Below are positions 1-8,389 of a stretch of DNA of 64,000 bases, in pieces. The stretch comes from Paractinoplanes atraurantiacus. Its GTDB lineage: Bacteria > Actinomycetota > Actinomycetes > Mycobacteriales > Micromonosporaceae. Position numbers and translations under genes: made by a program. The stretch spans positions 554,786 to 618,785 of the forward strand of contig NZ_OBDY01000001.1 of the NCBI RefSeq assembly GCF_900215205.1. The letters are read 5' to 3'. The notes beneath the pieces are model-generated. The model had not been told where the DNA came from and ran no database searches. It saw nothing but the letters and a program-made list of their open reading frames with translations. Position 1 is the stretch's first letter. Each line of letters opens with the position of its first letter.

Positions 1-2438
1 GTGCGGTGGGACAGGAACAGCCGCTCGGCGATCTCCCGGTTGGTCAGTCCCTCCGCCGCCATGGCGGCGATCTGCAACTCCTGCGGAGACAGCTTTTCCC
101 GTACGGCTTCCCGCCGCTGTCCACTGTGCTCGCCCGCGGCATGCAGCTCGGCTCGGGCCATGTCGGCCCACGGGGTGGCGCCGAGCATGTCGAACGTGTC
201 GCGGGCGGAGCGCAGAAGATCCTTGTTCCGCCGGCCTTTCCGGCCGCGATGCAGCTGGAGCCTCGCGCGGTAGAGAGGCCACCGCGTCGTGATCTCGCCG
301 GTGTCGGGATGTGTCAGGACGGAGGCGTACTCCGCCGCGACCACGAGGATCGGCGCACCCACCCGCTCGGCCAGCTCGGGCAGCTCGGCGATCACCTCGC
401 GCGCCTCGTCCAGCCGGCCGGCCCCGATCGCCGCGTCGAGCAGGTCGGGCACCAGCCACCAGCGCATGTAACGGTGATAGGTCGGTTCGGCGGGATCGAA
501 GGTCCGGGCCAATACTGCGTACGCCAGACCAGCCTCACCCCGGAAAAGATGGACCAGACCGCGCGCCTGAGCCAGCGCCACCTGGATGTATCGCATGCCG
601 GCGGTGAGCGGGCTGGCCTCGACCTCCTCGAGCAGCTCGGTCGCCCGGTCGAGGTCGCCGCGCATCGCGGTGATCGCGGCGATGCTGGTCTGCGCCGCCA
701 TCGCGTAGAAGGCCTCGCCGGTCTCCTGCGCCAGCCCGCGCGCCTCGGTCAGCTCGGCGTGCGCGCGGTCCCACTGACCCAGCCACAGCCGTCCCCAGTT
801 GCTGCCGCCGAGCAGCCGGGCCAGCACGCCGAGCCGGCCCTGCGACCGGGCACTGTCGACCGCCTCGCCGATCATGCTGGAGCTGCGCTCGAAGTCGCCC
901 AGCACCAGCGCCGCGCTGCCCAGCCACCGGGCCGCCTCGGGATCGTCGTAGTCGCTGATCTTCTGAAGCACCTCGCGGCCGCGCTCCTCCGGAACCGTGT
1001 ACGCGAGGATCGCCAGCGACAGCGGATCATCCTGCACCAGCGACGCGATGCGGGCGCGGGCCCCGGCCGTCTCCGGACCGGTGGTCTGGAAGAAGCAGCG
1101 CGACGCGGCCCGCCACAGCACCTGCCGTCCCACCTCCGGGCTGCCCGCCTCGATGGCGGCCTCGGCGATGTCGGTCAGCTCCCGCACTCGCCGCAGCGGA
1201 TCGGTGTAGCGCGGATAGCGCACCACCTCGAGCACGTTGGCCAGCCGGGCCCGCTCGACCGGCCCCGCGCCGCCGAGATCGTTGCCGGCCAGCATCTGCT
1301 CGACCTCGTGCCGCGCGCCCACCTCGCTGGCCAGCTCGGCCGCCCGTAGGGTGAGCCGCCCCGGCCGGTCGGTCAGCTCGCCGGCCCGGCGCAACGCCGC
1401 CACGGCCGCCATCGTGGCGCCCCGGGCCCGGGCCCGCTCGGCGTAAAGCTCCAGCTCGGCGGCGAGACCCTCGTCGGTGCCGACCGCGGCCGAGGCGAGA
1501 TGCCACAACCGCCGGTCGGGAAAGTCGGCGAGCTGCTCGGCCAGCGCCCGGTGCGCGGCCAGCCGGGCCGCCAGCGGCGCCCGCTGATAGACGGCCGAGC
1601 GCATCAGCGGATGCCGGAACCGCAGACTGGCCCCGTCGAGCACGATCAGCTCGGCGTCGATGGCCCGCTGCACGTCGTCGAGCCCGGCGCCGGCCGCCGC
1701 GAGCAGCCGCTTGAGGTCGCAGTTGGTGTCGGCCGCCAGCACCAGCAGCAGCCCGGCCGTGCCGGTGTCCTCGGCCCGCGCGGCGAAAGCCCGCTCCAGG
1801 CGGCTGTTCAGGGGCAACGTCTCGTCCAGGAGGCGGCCGGCCGCCGTCTTGGGCAGCTCGACCAGGGCCAGCGGGTTGCCGGCGGCCTCGGTCAGCAGCC
1901 GCCGCCGGGCCACCGCCGGCAGATCCGGGGCGTGCGCGTCGAGCAGGGCGGCCGCGACATCACCGGGCAGGCGCCCGATCTCCAGGTCGGGCAGCCCCGA
2001 CTCCCGCGACAGCAGCCGCGTCGCCCCGACGGCCAGCACGGCCTCGCTGCCGATCCGCCGGGCCACGAAGGCGAGCACGTCGCCGCTCTCCTTGTCGAAC
2101 CAGTGCAGATCGTCGAGCACGAGCACCACCGGCGCCGCGTCGGCGATCAGCTCCAGCACGGCCCGGGCCACGGCGTACAGGTCACTCTCGAAGTTGATCT
2201 GTGCCGTCAGGGGGAACAAAAGCTGATGGAGCGCCGCGTACGGAAGCCGCGACTCGCTCTCGACGCCGGTGGCCCGCAGGACGCGCATCCCGCCGGCTTC
2301 CGCCTCGACCGCCTGAAGGAGGGCCGTCTTGCCGATGCCCGCCTCACCCCGGATGACGAGCGCGCCACCCCGGCCCTTCTTCGCCCGGTCGAGGAGGTCA
2401 CGCAGCATCCTCACCTCGGCATCCCGCCCCACCAGCAC
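1..2438 (-). CDS. LuxR-family ATPase transcriptional regulator (3' end cut by window)
   Basis: Large STAND-type regulator: an N-terminal AAA/NTPase module, a long helical sensor region and a C-terminal LuxR DNA-binding helix-turn-helix. On the minus strand one frame stays open from about 2489 to base 1. It shows Walker A GEAGIGKT near residue 31, Walker B VVLVLDDLHW near residue 103, and at the window edge LSPQELQIAAMAAEGLTNRE, the start of a LuxR HTH. About 810 codons are visible; the family is usually near 900, so little is missing. I chose GTG at 2438 because VGRDAE normally lies at the N-terminus; in-frame GTG at 2489 is an alternative, and neither has a good ribosome site. It is divergent from the XRE gene. 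The ligand and targets cannot be read from the sequence. Confidence 0.88.
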   Translation of the reverse strand, partial: MLVGRDAEVRMLRDLLDRAKKGRGGALVIRGEAGIGKTALLQAVEAEAGGMRVLRATGVESESRLPYAALHQLLFPLTAQINFESDLYAVARAVLELIADAAPVVLVLDDLHWFDKESGDVLAFVARRIGSEAVLAVGATRLLSRESGLPDLEIGRLPGDVAAALLDAHAPDLPAVARRRLLTEAAGNPLALVELPKTAAGRLLDETLPLNSRLERAFAARAEDTGTAGLLLVLAADTNCDLKRLLAAAGAGLDDVQRAIDAELIVLDGASLRFRHPLMRSAVYQRAPLAARLAAHRALAEQLADFPDRRLWHLASAAVGTDEGLAAELELYAERARARGATMAAVAALRRAGELTDRPGRLTLRAAELASEVGARHEVEQMLAGNDLGGAGPVERARLANVLEVVRYPRYTDPLRRVRELTDIAEAAIEAGSPEVGRQVLWRAASRCFFQTTGPETAGARARIASLVQDDPLSLAILAYTVPEERGREVLQKISDYDDPEAARWLGSAALVLGDFERSSSMIGEAVDSARSQGRLGVLARLLGGSNWGRLWLGQWDRAHAELTEARGLAQETGEAFYAMAAQTSIAAITAMRGDLDRATELLEEVEASPLTAGMRYIQVALAQARGLVHLFRGEAGLAYAVLARTFDPAEPTYHRYMRWWLVPDLLDAAIGAGRLDEAREVIAELPELAERVGAPILVVAAEYASVLTHPDTGEITTRWPLYRARLQLHRGRKGRRNKDLLRSARDTFDMLGATPWADMARAELHAAGEHSGQRREAVREKLSPQELQIAAMAAEGLTNREIAERLFLSHR

Positions 2439-2517
2439 GACCGCATTCTGCCAGCAGTAGCGATCGCAGTCGTTCGACTGAGCGGCCACACCGGCACCCG
2501 ATGCCAGACTGCGGAAC

Positions 2518-3558
2518 GTGACCTTTGCATCGCTGCTCCGCTCCCACCGGCGCGCCGCCCGCATGACCCTGCGGGACCTGGCCGACGCCTCCGGGGTGAG
2601 CGCCCGCGCGATCAGCGACATGGAGCGAGGCCACAGCACGGCACCCCAGCAGCGCACATTGGACGCCCTGGCCGCGGCGCTGACCTTGAGCCCTTTCGAC
2701 CGCGCGGCCTTGACCGAAGCGGCGGCCGCCGCAAAATCAGGTCTTTCGCGTACGGCCTACGCGCCGCCCCGGGACGTCCCCGACTTCACCGGCCGCGCCG
2801 CCGAACTGGCCCTGCTGTCCACCTCCCGCCGGGTGGTCATCCACGGCCAGCCCGGCGTAGGCAAGACGGCCCTCGCGGTACACGCCGCTGCAGCCGTTCC
2901 CCAGGCCCACTTCCTCGACTGCCGGGCCGGCGACCTGCGGGCCCGCCTCCAGAAGATCCCCGCCGCCGCCCTGGTGATCCTCGACAACGCCACGGCCGCA
3001 CCGGTCCCACTACCACCCGCCACCGCGGTCTGGATCACCAGCCGGCGCCGCCTGCCCGTGGACGGCGCCACCCACCTGCACCTGAAACCCCTGCCCCCAC
3101 CGGAGTCGGCCGCCCTGCTGACGGCGATCACCGGCACCCCCGACCCGGCCGCCACCGAGGTGGCCGCCTATTGCGGCCACGTGCCGCTGGCCCTGCGCAT
3201 AGCCGGCAACCGCATAGCCGGCCGCCCCGGCTGGACCATGACCCACCTGGCCGCCCGCCTCGCCGACGAGCCCCGCCGCCTGGCCACCCTGACCGCCGGC
3301 GACCTCTCCGTGGAAGCCACCCTGGCCCAGGCGTTCGCCGCGCTGTCCGCACCGGCCCGAGCCCTCTGCCAGGCCATCGCCAAACTCCCGGACTTCACTC
3401 CCGGCATCGCCGCCACCGTGACCGGCCTGCCGGAATCCGAGGCCAACGACGTCATCGCCGAACTGATCGACCACGACCTGATCCACCCCGCCGGCGAAGC
3501 GGAGAGCTACCGCCTCCACCCCTTGCCGCGCATGAACATACTGTTCGGTGTTCGGTAA
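2518..3558 (+). CDS. XRE-family regulator with NB-ARC ATPase domain, apparently shortened
   Basis: 346 residues. Residues 5-60 form an XRE helix-turn-helix (TLRDLADASGVSARAISDME). Residues 85-330 are an NB-ARC/STAND ATPase: P-loop GQPGVGKT at 110-117, a Walker-B-like ALVILDNA, an ITSRR sensor, and CGHVPLALRIAGN, the GxP motif of the family. Relatives usually continue through a winged helix (YRLHPL) into several hundred residues of TPR repeats. Here the frame ends 14 residues after that motif, inside a perfect palindrome, with no TPR region. It may therefore be a naturally short form or a truncated gene. GTG start; divergent from the LuxR gene. A role as a transcriptional regulator is inferred from domains only. 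Confidence 0.7.
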   Translation: MTFASLLRSHRRAARMTLRDLADASGVSARAISDMERGHSTAPQQRTLDALAAALTLSPFDRAALTEAAAAAKSGLSRTAYAPPRDVPDFTGRAAELALLSTSRRVVIHGQPGVGKTALAVHAAAAVPQAHFLDCRAGDLRARLQKIPAAALVILDNATAAPVPLPPATAVWITSRRRLPVDGATHLHLKPLPPPESAALLTAITGTPDPAATEVAAYCGHVPLALRIAGNRIAGRPGWTMTHLAARLADEPRRLATLTAGDLSVEATLAQAFAALSAPARALCQAIAKLPDFTPGIAATVTGLPESEANDVIAELIDHDLIHPAGEAESYRLHPLPRMNILFGVR

Positions 3559-3571
3559 TTACCGAACACCG
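3546..3571. repeat. Perfect 26-bp palindrome at the end of the XRE/NB-ARC gene
   Basis: Thirteen-base arms with no spacer, centred on AATT (core TTCGGTAATTACCGAA). The TAA stop of the upstream gene lies within it. It could form a hairpin terminator, although no T-run follows. It could also be a dimeric operator or the scar of an element that removed the rest of the gene. Seen directly; function unknown. Confidence 0.8.
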
Positions 3572-4107
3572 TCCGCTTGGGACATGCGCGGATCCGTGGA
3601 GGGCGCCGAGGAACTGGCGTGGGGTTGGCTCGATCTCCGCGGTCATCTGCATCTCGTGGGCGAAGGACTCTTCGTCGATGCCGAGGCGCCGTCCCCGACC
3701 AGGCTGTGCCGCGCCGCGACGGTCCGCGTGGCTCCGCTCGCGCTCGTGTGCACGCGCCGGCTCCCATGGGGGCACGGGACCGGCCACTGGTGCGACCTCT
3801 GTTCGTCGCGCTCGATCTGGCCCACGCCCCCGGCCGTGGCCGCCCGAACAGAGGCCGGGCGAAAGAGGGCACCGACCTTCTCGGCATCATTCGCCTCTGC
3901 CTCGACAGCGGACCCGACCGGCGGTGCTCGCTCAGCTGTCCAACCGCGACGCCAGCTGCGCGAGGACGCGCTTCGGCGCTCCCCGGTCGTTACGCGTTCT
4001 CCGAGCCGTCCCCGAGGGACGCGACACGACATTGGACGACCTGCGCCTGGTGGGCGAAATTCTGCGAGGTGCACTCGATGAGCGCACGGCTGCGCGGCTC
4101 AGCCGGG
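3572..4107. other. About 540 bp without a recognisable gene
   Basis: Every frame on both strands is open in patches but none gives a protein I recognise. Two stretches look protein-like. One is minus strand, about 3590-3680, with MTAEIEPTPRQFLGALHGSA. The other is plus strand, about 4010-4100, with DTTLDDLRLVGEILRGALDE. They may be remnants of broken genes. No terminal repeats or transposase motifs are visible. The region separates the XRE gene from the convergent AraC gene. Confidence 0.5.
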
Positions 4108-5073
4108 TCAGGTTCGGGTGGCTTCGGTGCAGGAGCGGCGCCAGTGGCTGGGGGTCAGGCCGTAGCGGGACTTGAAGCGGCGGGCGAAATGGGTGGGGTC
4201 CCGGAAGCCCCAGCGGGTGGCGATGGTGGCTATCGGGAGGTGGGAGTGGTCGGGCAGGGTCAGGTCGTGGCGGATGCGGTCCAGGCGCTGGTCGATGATC
4301 CACTGTTCGAGGCTGAGGTTCGCGTCGGCGCAGAGCTTGTACAGGTGGCGTACCGAGATGTTGTGGGCGGCGGCGATCAGCGCCGGTGTCAGGGACGGGT
4401 CGCCCAGGTGCTGCCTGGTGTAGGCGCGGATGCGGGTCAGCAGGGTGTCGGCTCTGATCTGGCCGGTGTGCTTCGTGGATCGGGCGGCCGAGACGAGCAG
4501 GGCGCGGGCCAGGTCGATGCTGGCCGCGGCGACCGCTGTGGCGGAGACGTCGCCGGTGATGGCGGCGGGGTCGCGGGCCAGCTGGCTGATGTGTTCGGTG
4601 ACCAGGTGGTAGAGCGGGCTGGCGGCGATGTCGGCGGTGGCCCGGCGTACGACGTCCAGGGGCAGGCCGAGCTGGTCGAAGGGGATCTGCAGGCAGCCGG
4701 CGGCGCCCTCGCCGGACCAGGAGAAGTCGTACGGGGCGGACAGATCCACGGCCAGCAGGTCGCCGGGCCGGACGACGCGCCGGTGGCCGTGCTGGTCGAT
4801 GCGGCCGTCGGCCCGCTGCTGGACCGAGAGGGCGATCACCGGCATCGCGTCCTGCCGGGCCAGTTTGGCCGTGCGGAGCAGGCGGATGCCGGTGGAGCGG
4901 TGGGTGAAGATGTTGGCGCCGCCGAGGTCCCACACCTCGAGCCGGGCGTGTACGGGGCCGTGCGGGTCCTCGTGCAGCACGTGGCACGGCGCCGACGCGT
5001 ACATCATGGCGGTGTGCACGGCCTCGACCCGATCGGTGACCGGTAGTTCCCCGGTGTCGAGCACGTACCCCAT
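4108..5073 (-). CDS. AraC-family transcriptional regulator
   Basis: 321 residues, ATG start. The N-terminal 200 residues resemble the cupin-like AraC-binding-2 sensor (IFTHRSTGIRLLRTAKLARQ, VVRPGDLLAVDLSAPYDFSW). Residues about 215-316 carry the paired AraC helix-turn-helices (ISVRHLYKLCADANLSLEQW; then IATRWGFRDPTHFARRFKSR followed by YGLTPSHW, the signature second HTH). The length fits this subgroup. It is the last gene of a minus-strand run (reductase, SDR, secreted protein, regulator) and starts 21 bp after the secreted protein's stop, so it could be co-transcribed. Target genes and effector are unknown. Confidence 0.9.
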   Translation of the reverse strand: MGYVLDTGELPVTDRVEAVHTAMMYASAPCHVLHEDPHGPVHARLEVWDLGGANIFTHRSTGIRLLRTAKLARQDAMPVIALSVQQRADGRIDQHGHRRVVRPGDLLAVDLSAPYDFSWSGEGAAGCLQIPFDQLGLPLDVVRRATADIAASPLYHLVTEHISQLARDPAAITGDVSATAVAAASIDLARALLVSAARSTKHTGQIRADTLLTRIRAYTRQHLGDPSLTPALIAAAHNISVRHLYKLCADANLSLEQWIIDQRLDRIRHDLTLPDHSHLPIATIATRWGFRDPTHFARRFKSRYGLTPSHWRRSCTEATRT

Positions 5074-5094
5074 GCGATCAGTCTCGCCTGCCGG

Positions 5095-5646
5095 TCAGGC
5101 CGCTGGGGAGACGCCTTTCGGGCAGATGATCAGCAGACAGGCGTCCACACGGACATCGTCGATCACCGGGCCGTAGCCGGCCGGCGTCGTGGTGCTGGCG
5201 AACTCCAGGCGGAAGGTGCTGCTCTTGGCCAGGACGTACGCCGTACGCCGGGCGAAGCCCATGTTTGTGGCAGTCCGGCCCGTCGTGTCGAAGGACAGCG
5301 CCTGGATGAGCTTGCCGTTGACCCGCAGCTCGCCCGTCTTGACCGCGGGCGGACCAGCGTAGTTGCCGGCCAGGTCATAGGTGATGCGGTAGGTCAGCAG
5401 CGGCTCGGTGGCGAAGGTCGCGGCGACCGCGCCCTGCTGTCCGCCGTCGAGGTCGAGGTTCTGCCGGCCCTCGGTGACCTGCCACAGCGCGTCGCTCGCC
5501 AGGTCGACGTCGCCTTTGGTGACCGTCCACGGGCCGAGTTGCGTGCCCACCGCGTACCGAAAGTAGGCGCCGTCGACGTACGGCTTCTCGAAGCCGTCTC
5601 CGAAGGAAGGGGTCACCGCCAGCAGGACGGCCAGGAGAGTGTGCAT
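5095..5646 (-). CDS. Secreted choice-of-anchor C / DUF642-like protein
   Basis: 183 residues from ATG 5646; an in-frame TTG six bases upstream is possible. A short signal peptide (HTLLAVLLAVTPSFG) is followed by a jelly-roll pattern of the choice-of-anchor C family: GDGFEKP, PWTVTKGDVDL, NLDLDGGQQGAVAATF, YRITYDLAGNYAGPP and a closing PVIDDVRVDAC. A late cysteine pair (DACLLIIC) may form a disulphide. Such domains are carbohydrate-binding or wall-associated in characterised relatives; no enzyme motif is present. It lies 34 bp after the SDR stop. Likely exported; the ligand is unknown. Confidence 0.72.
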   Translation of the reverse strand: MHTLLAVLLAVTPSFGDGFEKPYVDGAYFRYAVGTQLGPWTVTKGDVDLASDALWQVTEGRQNLDLDGGQQGAVAATFATEPLLTYRITYDLAGNYAGPPAVKTGELRVNGKLIQALSFDTTGRTATNMGFARRTAYVLAKSSTFRLEFASTTTPAGYGPVIDDVRVDACLLIICPKGVSPAA

Positions 5647-5680
5647 GCCCAATCAACGGGCATATCGGACAAAAGGTGTG

Positions 5681-6466
5681 TTACCAGATTGTCCAACCGC
5701 CGTCGACCACCACGTTGGCGCCGGTGGTGAAGCTGGAGCGGGGGGAGGCCAGGTAGAGCACCGTGGTCGCGATCTCGGCCGGATCGCCCACGCGGCCCAA
5801 CGGCGTCTGCTCGGCCAGCCGCTTCAGCAGCGCCGGGTCACCGCCCTCGCCGGGGAACGGGCCGGGTGTCACGCAGTTGACCCGGATGCCGGCCGGGCCG
5901 AGCTCGACCGCCGCATAGCGGGTGAGCTGGACGATGCCCGCCTTCACGGCGCCGTAGTACGGCGGGTTGCCGGCGTCGGGCGAATCGTAGAGATGCGGTT
6001 TCGGGCTGACCAGGCCGTACATCGAGGCCACCGTGATCACCGACGGCGAGCCGTCGGCGGCCGCGGTCTCGAGCAGCTCGCGAGTCGCCCCGAGCAAGCG
6101 CTGGAAGGCGGAGAAGGCCAGGTCGGCGGCCTCCATGTAGTCGCCGGGGCGGGCGGTGCGCAGCGAGCCGGCCCGGCCCACGTGCGCGTTGTGCACCAGC
6201 ACGTCGACCCGGCCGCCGGCCTCGCGCAGCCGGTCGCCGAGCGCGGCCACGTCGTCGTCGGAGGTGACGTCGCATCGGGCCGGCACGCAGTCGCCGCCCA
6301 GTTCCGCGGCCAGCTTGTCGAGCCGGCCCTGGTCGCGGCCGACCAGCCAGGTCGTCGCGCCGGCGCCGGCCAGCGCCGACGCCATCACCTGGCCGAGCCG
6401 GCCGGTCGCGCCGGTCACCACGGCCACCTTGCCGCTCAGTCCGAAGAGGTCGTTCGGAGTGATCAT
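5681..6466 (-). CDS. Short-chain dehydrogenase/reductase
   Basis: 261 residues, ATG 6466, a classical SDR: dinucleotide motif TGATGRLG at 18-25, catalytic Ser148 in VITVASMYG, and the YGAVK catalytic pair Tyr171/Lys175. PG near IRVNCVTPGPFPGEGG and the C-terminal TGANVVVDGG are also typical. The start overlaps the stop of the upstream aldo/keto reductase by ATGA, indicating translational coupling. This pairing resembles oxidoreductase pairs found in surface-sugar (for example nonulosonate-type) gene sets, but the substrate cannot be deduced here; that link is inference from neighbouring glycosyltransferases. Confidence 0.85.
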   Translation of the reverse strand: MITPNDLFGLSGKVAVVTGATGRLGQVMASALAGAGATTWLVGRDQGRLDKLAAELGGDCVPARCDVTSDDDVAALGDRLREAGGRVDVLVHNAHVGRAGSLRTARPGDYMEAADLAFSAFQRLLGATRELLETAAADGSPSVITVASMYGLVSPKPHLYDSPDAGNPPYYGAVKAGIVQLTRYAAVELGPAGIRVNCVTPGPFPGEGGDPALLKRLAEQTPLGRVGDPAEIATTVLYLASPRSSFTTGANVVVDGGWTIW

Positions 6467-7377
6467 GCGGACCACCGGCTCGGGTCGAGCAGCTCCACCG
6501 GCATCTCCGGCACCTCGCGCAGCACCTGGTCGCGCTCGGCCTCGGTCAGCGGCTTGCGGCTGACCAGGGCGGCGTTGCTCCGCAGCTGCTCCTCGGTCTC
6601 GGCGCCGACCACCAGCGAGGTCACCCACGGCAGCGACAGCAGATAGGCCAGGCACAGGTCGGCGCGGTCCTCGCGCCCGAGCTCGGTCACCAGTCCGTCC
6701 AGGATGGACACGGCCCGATCGCGCTGGTCATCCGGGTAATTCGGCCAGCGCACGCCGCTGCCGGCGACGAGCAGACCTTGGAGGTACGCACTGCGCACGG
6801 TCACCACGAGGTCGGGCCGCTCGGCCAGGGCCGCGTCGAGGTCGCCGGCCAGCCAGCGCCGGTCGAGCAGGTTGCAGGGCAGCTGCACGTACCCGAGATC
6901 GGGCAGGTCGAGCACCCGGCGCAGCTCGTCGGGCGACTGCACCGACACGCCGACCCGGTCGGCGTCGCCCGACTCCAGGCAGCGGCGCAGATCGTCCCAG
7001 CCGGCCGGGGCGTCGGCCGCGCGGTGCAGCAGGATTGTGAGTGGACCGGCGACACGCAGGGCGGCCCGGCTCGCCTCGACGCTTTCCCGGACCGCTCCGC
7101 CCGGCGCGATCTTGGTGATGACCGCGAGATCCAGATCGCCCAGCGCCGCGCCGATCCGCTGCTCGCTGTCGCCGTAGGCGCGGGCGGTGTCGAGGTGGGT
7201 GACGCCGAGGTCGCGGGCCGTGGCCAGCATGCGGGCCGTGGCGTCGTCGTCCGGCACACCGGTGCGGTTGGCGATGCCGTACGCCCCGCCGAGCTGAGCC
7301 GTGCCCAGCACCAGCGCCGATTGCTGATATGCGCCGCGCGCCCGGACCGGTACGACCGGTCCCGCGTGGTCCTTCAT
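6463..7377 (-). CDS. Aldo/keto reductase
   Basis: 304 residues from ATG 7377, chosen because family similarity begins at residue 21 (ALVLGTAQLGGAYGIAN) and the longer frame upstream is not conserved-looking. The catalytic tetrad is visible: Asp63 and Tyr68 in HLDTARAYGDSE, Lys89 in VITKI, His118 in LLHR. The C-terminal SLVVGAETEEQLRSN is the NADP-binding part of the fold. It catalyses NAD(P)H-linked carbonyl reduction in the family; the physiological substrate is unknown. It is coupled to the SDR and divergent from a protein of the unrecognised paralogue family, suggesting a shared surface-sugar task. Confidence 0.85.
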   Translation of the reverse strand: MKDHAGPVVPVRARGAYQQSALVLGTAQLGGAYGIANRTGVPDDDATARMLATARDLGVTHLDTARAYGDSEQRIGAALGDLDLAVITKIAPGGAVRESVEASRAALRVAGPLTILLHRAADAPAGWDDLRRCLESGDADRVGVSVQSPDELRRVLDLPDLGYVQLPCNLLDRRWLAGDLDAALAERPDLVVTVRSAYLQGLLVAGSGVRWPNYPDDQRDRAVSILDGLVTELGREDRADLCLAYLLSLPWVTSLVVGAETEEQLRSNAALVSRKPLTEAERDQVLREVPEMPVELLDPSRWSA

Positions 7378-7476
7378 CGGATGCCCTTCGTCGCTTTTGG
7401 CGGTGCTAGGCTTCAGCCCCGACGCCGCAGGACCGACCGTATTAGATCGGTCGTCGCTCGAATTCACAGGGTGGAC

Positions 7477-8343
7477 ATGCACCACGCCAATTACTACTAC
7501 GGCCACGCCCACGTGCTTGCCCGTTACGCCCAGCTCGACGAGTGGATGCACCCGCCGCGCATGCAGGGCTACCTGCAGCACGGGTGGAACATCGGCGACG
7601 GCCTGGCCCCGGGTGTGCCGTTCGTCGAGGGCAGCCGGCTGTGGGTGTGGTCCGAGCAGGTCCGGCGCCGGGCGTGGTCACAGGGCCGCCGCGACGTGGT
7701 CGCCATCGGCTCCCCGTTCGCCTATCTCCTCGAGATGAACGAGACGCCGGTCGACGAGTCGAAGCGCGAGGGCACCATCTTCTACCCCTTCCACGGCTGG
7801 GAGGGGCAGCAGGTGATGGGCGATCACCAGCGCCTGATCGACGAGCTCAAGGCGCACGAGACCGGCCCGATCACCGCCTGCCTGTACTTCAACGAGCACA
7901 AGGTCCGCAAGATCCGCAAGCTGTACGAGGACGCCGGCTTCCGGGTCATCTGCCACGGCTACCGCGGCTTCTGGTGGCGTGACCACGACCGTGACTTCCT
8001 GGTGCGCCAGCTGGCCGAGCTGCGCCGCCACAAGCGCGTCATCTCCAACCGCCTGTGCAGCGCGATCTGGTACGGCCTGCTGGCCGGCGCCCAGGGCGCG
8101 GTCTACGGCGATCCGATGGTGCTCGAGGGCGCCGACCCGACCTTCGGCGGCGAGCCGCGGCTGCGGCGCCAGTGGCCCGAGGTCTACGGCTACGACCCCG
8201 ACCCGGTGGCCGCCCGCGAGATCGCCCGGATCGAGCTCGGCGCCGACATCCTGGCCACGCCCGAGGAGCTGCGCACGCATCTCGGCTGGCCGGCCGCGAC
8301 CCGGCCGCTGCGGCCGTGGAAAAAGTCCGAAACGGTGGGATAG
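7477..8343 (+). CDS. Uncharacterised protein, paralogue A (possible GT-B-like fold)
   Basis: 288 residues from ATG 7477, six bases after an AGGGTGG ribosome site; GTG 7471 is an alternative. I do not recognise the family. It is clearly related to the protein at 11166-12011: both begin with a His/Tyr-rich stretch (here MHHANYYYGHAHVLAR), then GYLQHGWNIG, a central FHGW and, near residue 187, RVISNRLCSAIWYG followed by AVYGD. That last pattern resembles the donor-side motif of some GT-B glycosyltransferases (Ser/Asn, Thr/Ala, then Gly before a YG pair). No signal peptide or membrane segment. An inverted repeat CGACCG/CGGTCG (7434-7453) lies in its divergent promoter region. Confidence 0.6.
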   Translation: MHHANYYYGHAHVLARYAQLDEWMHPPRMQGYLQHGWNIGDGLAPGVPFVEGSRLWVWSEQVRRRAWSQGRRDVVAIGSPFAYLLEMNETPVDESKREGTIFYPFHGWEGQQVMGDHQRLIDELKAHETGPITACLYFNEHKVRKIRKLYEDAGFRVICHGYRGFWWRDHDRDFLVRQLAELRRHKRVISNRLCSAIWYGLLAGAQGAVYGDPMVLEGADPTFGGEPRLRRQWPEVYGYDPDPVAAREIARIELGADILATPEELRTHLGWPAATRPLRPWKKSETVG

Positions 8344-8389
8344 CTACTTTCGGGTGGTACCTCTGAAGCAAGTCTTCGGAGGTGACGGC

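Noticed and set aside
31..95. Separate small LuxR-type response regulator at the left edge
   Set aside because: The HTH is in the same uninterrupted frame as the Walker A and B motifs more than 2 kb away, so it is the C-terminus of one large protein.
3572..4107. Insertion-sequence remnant
   Set aside because: No terminal inverted repeats, target duplication or transposase motif can be seen; the protein-like fragments are too short to assign.
1500..4175. Plus-strand open frame of 891 codons
   Set aside because: It lies antisense to the LuxR ATPase and out of frame with the XRE gene. The composition is Arg/Gly/Pro/Gln-rich with no domain, as expected for a shadow frame in high-GC DNA.
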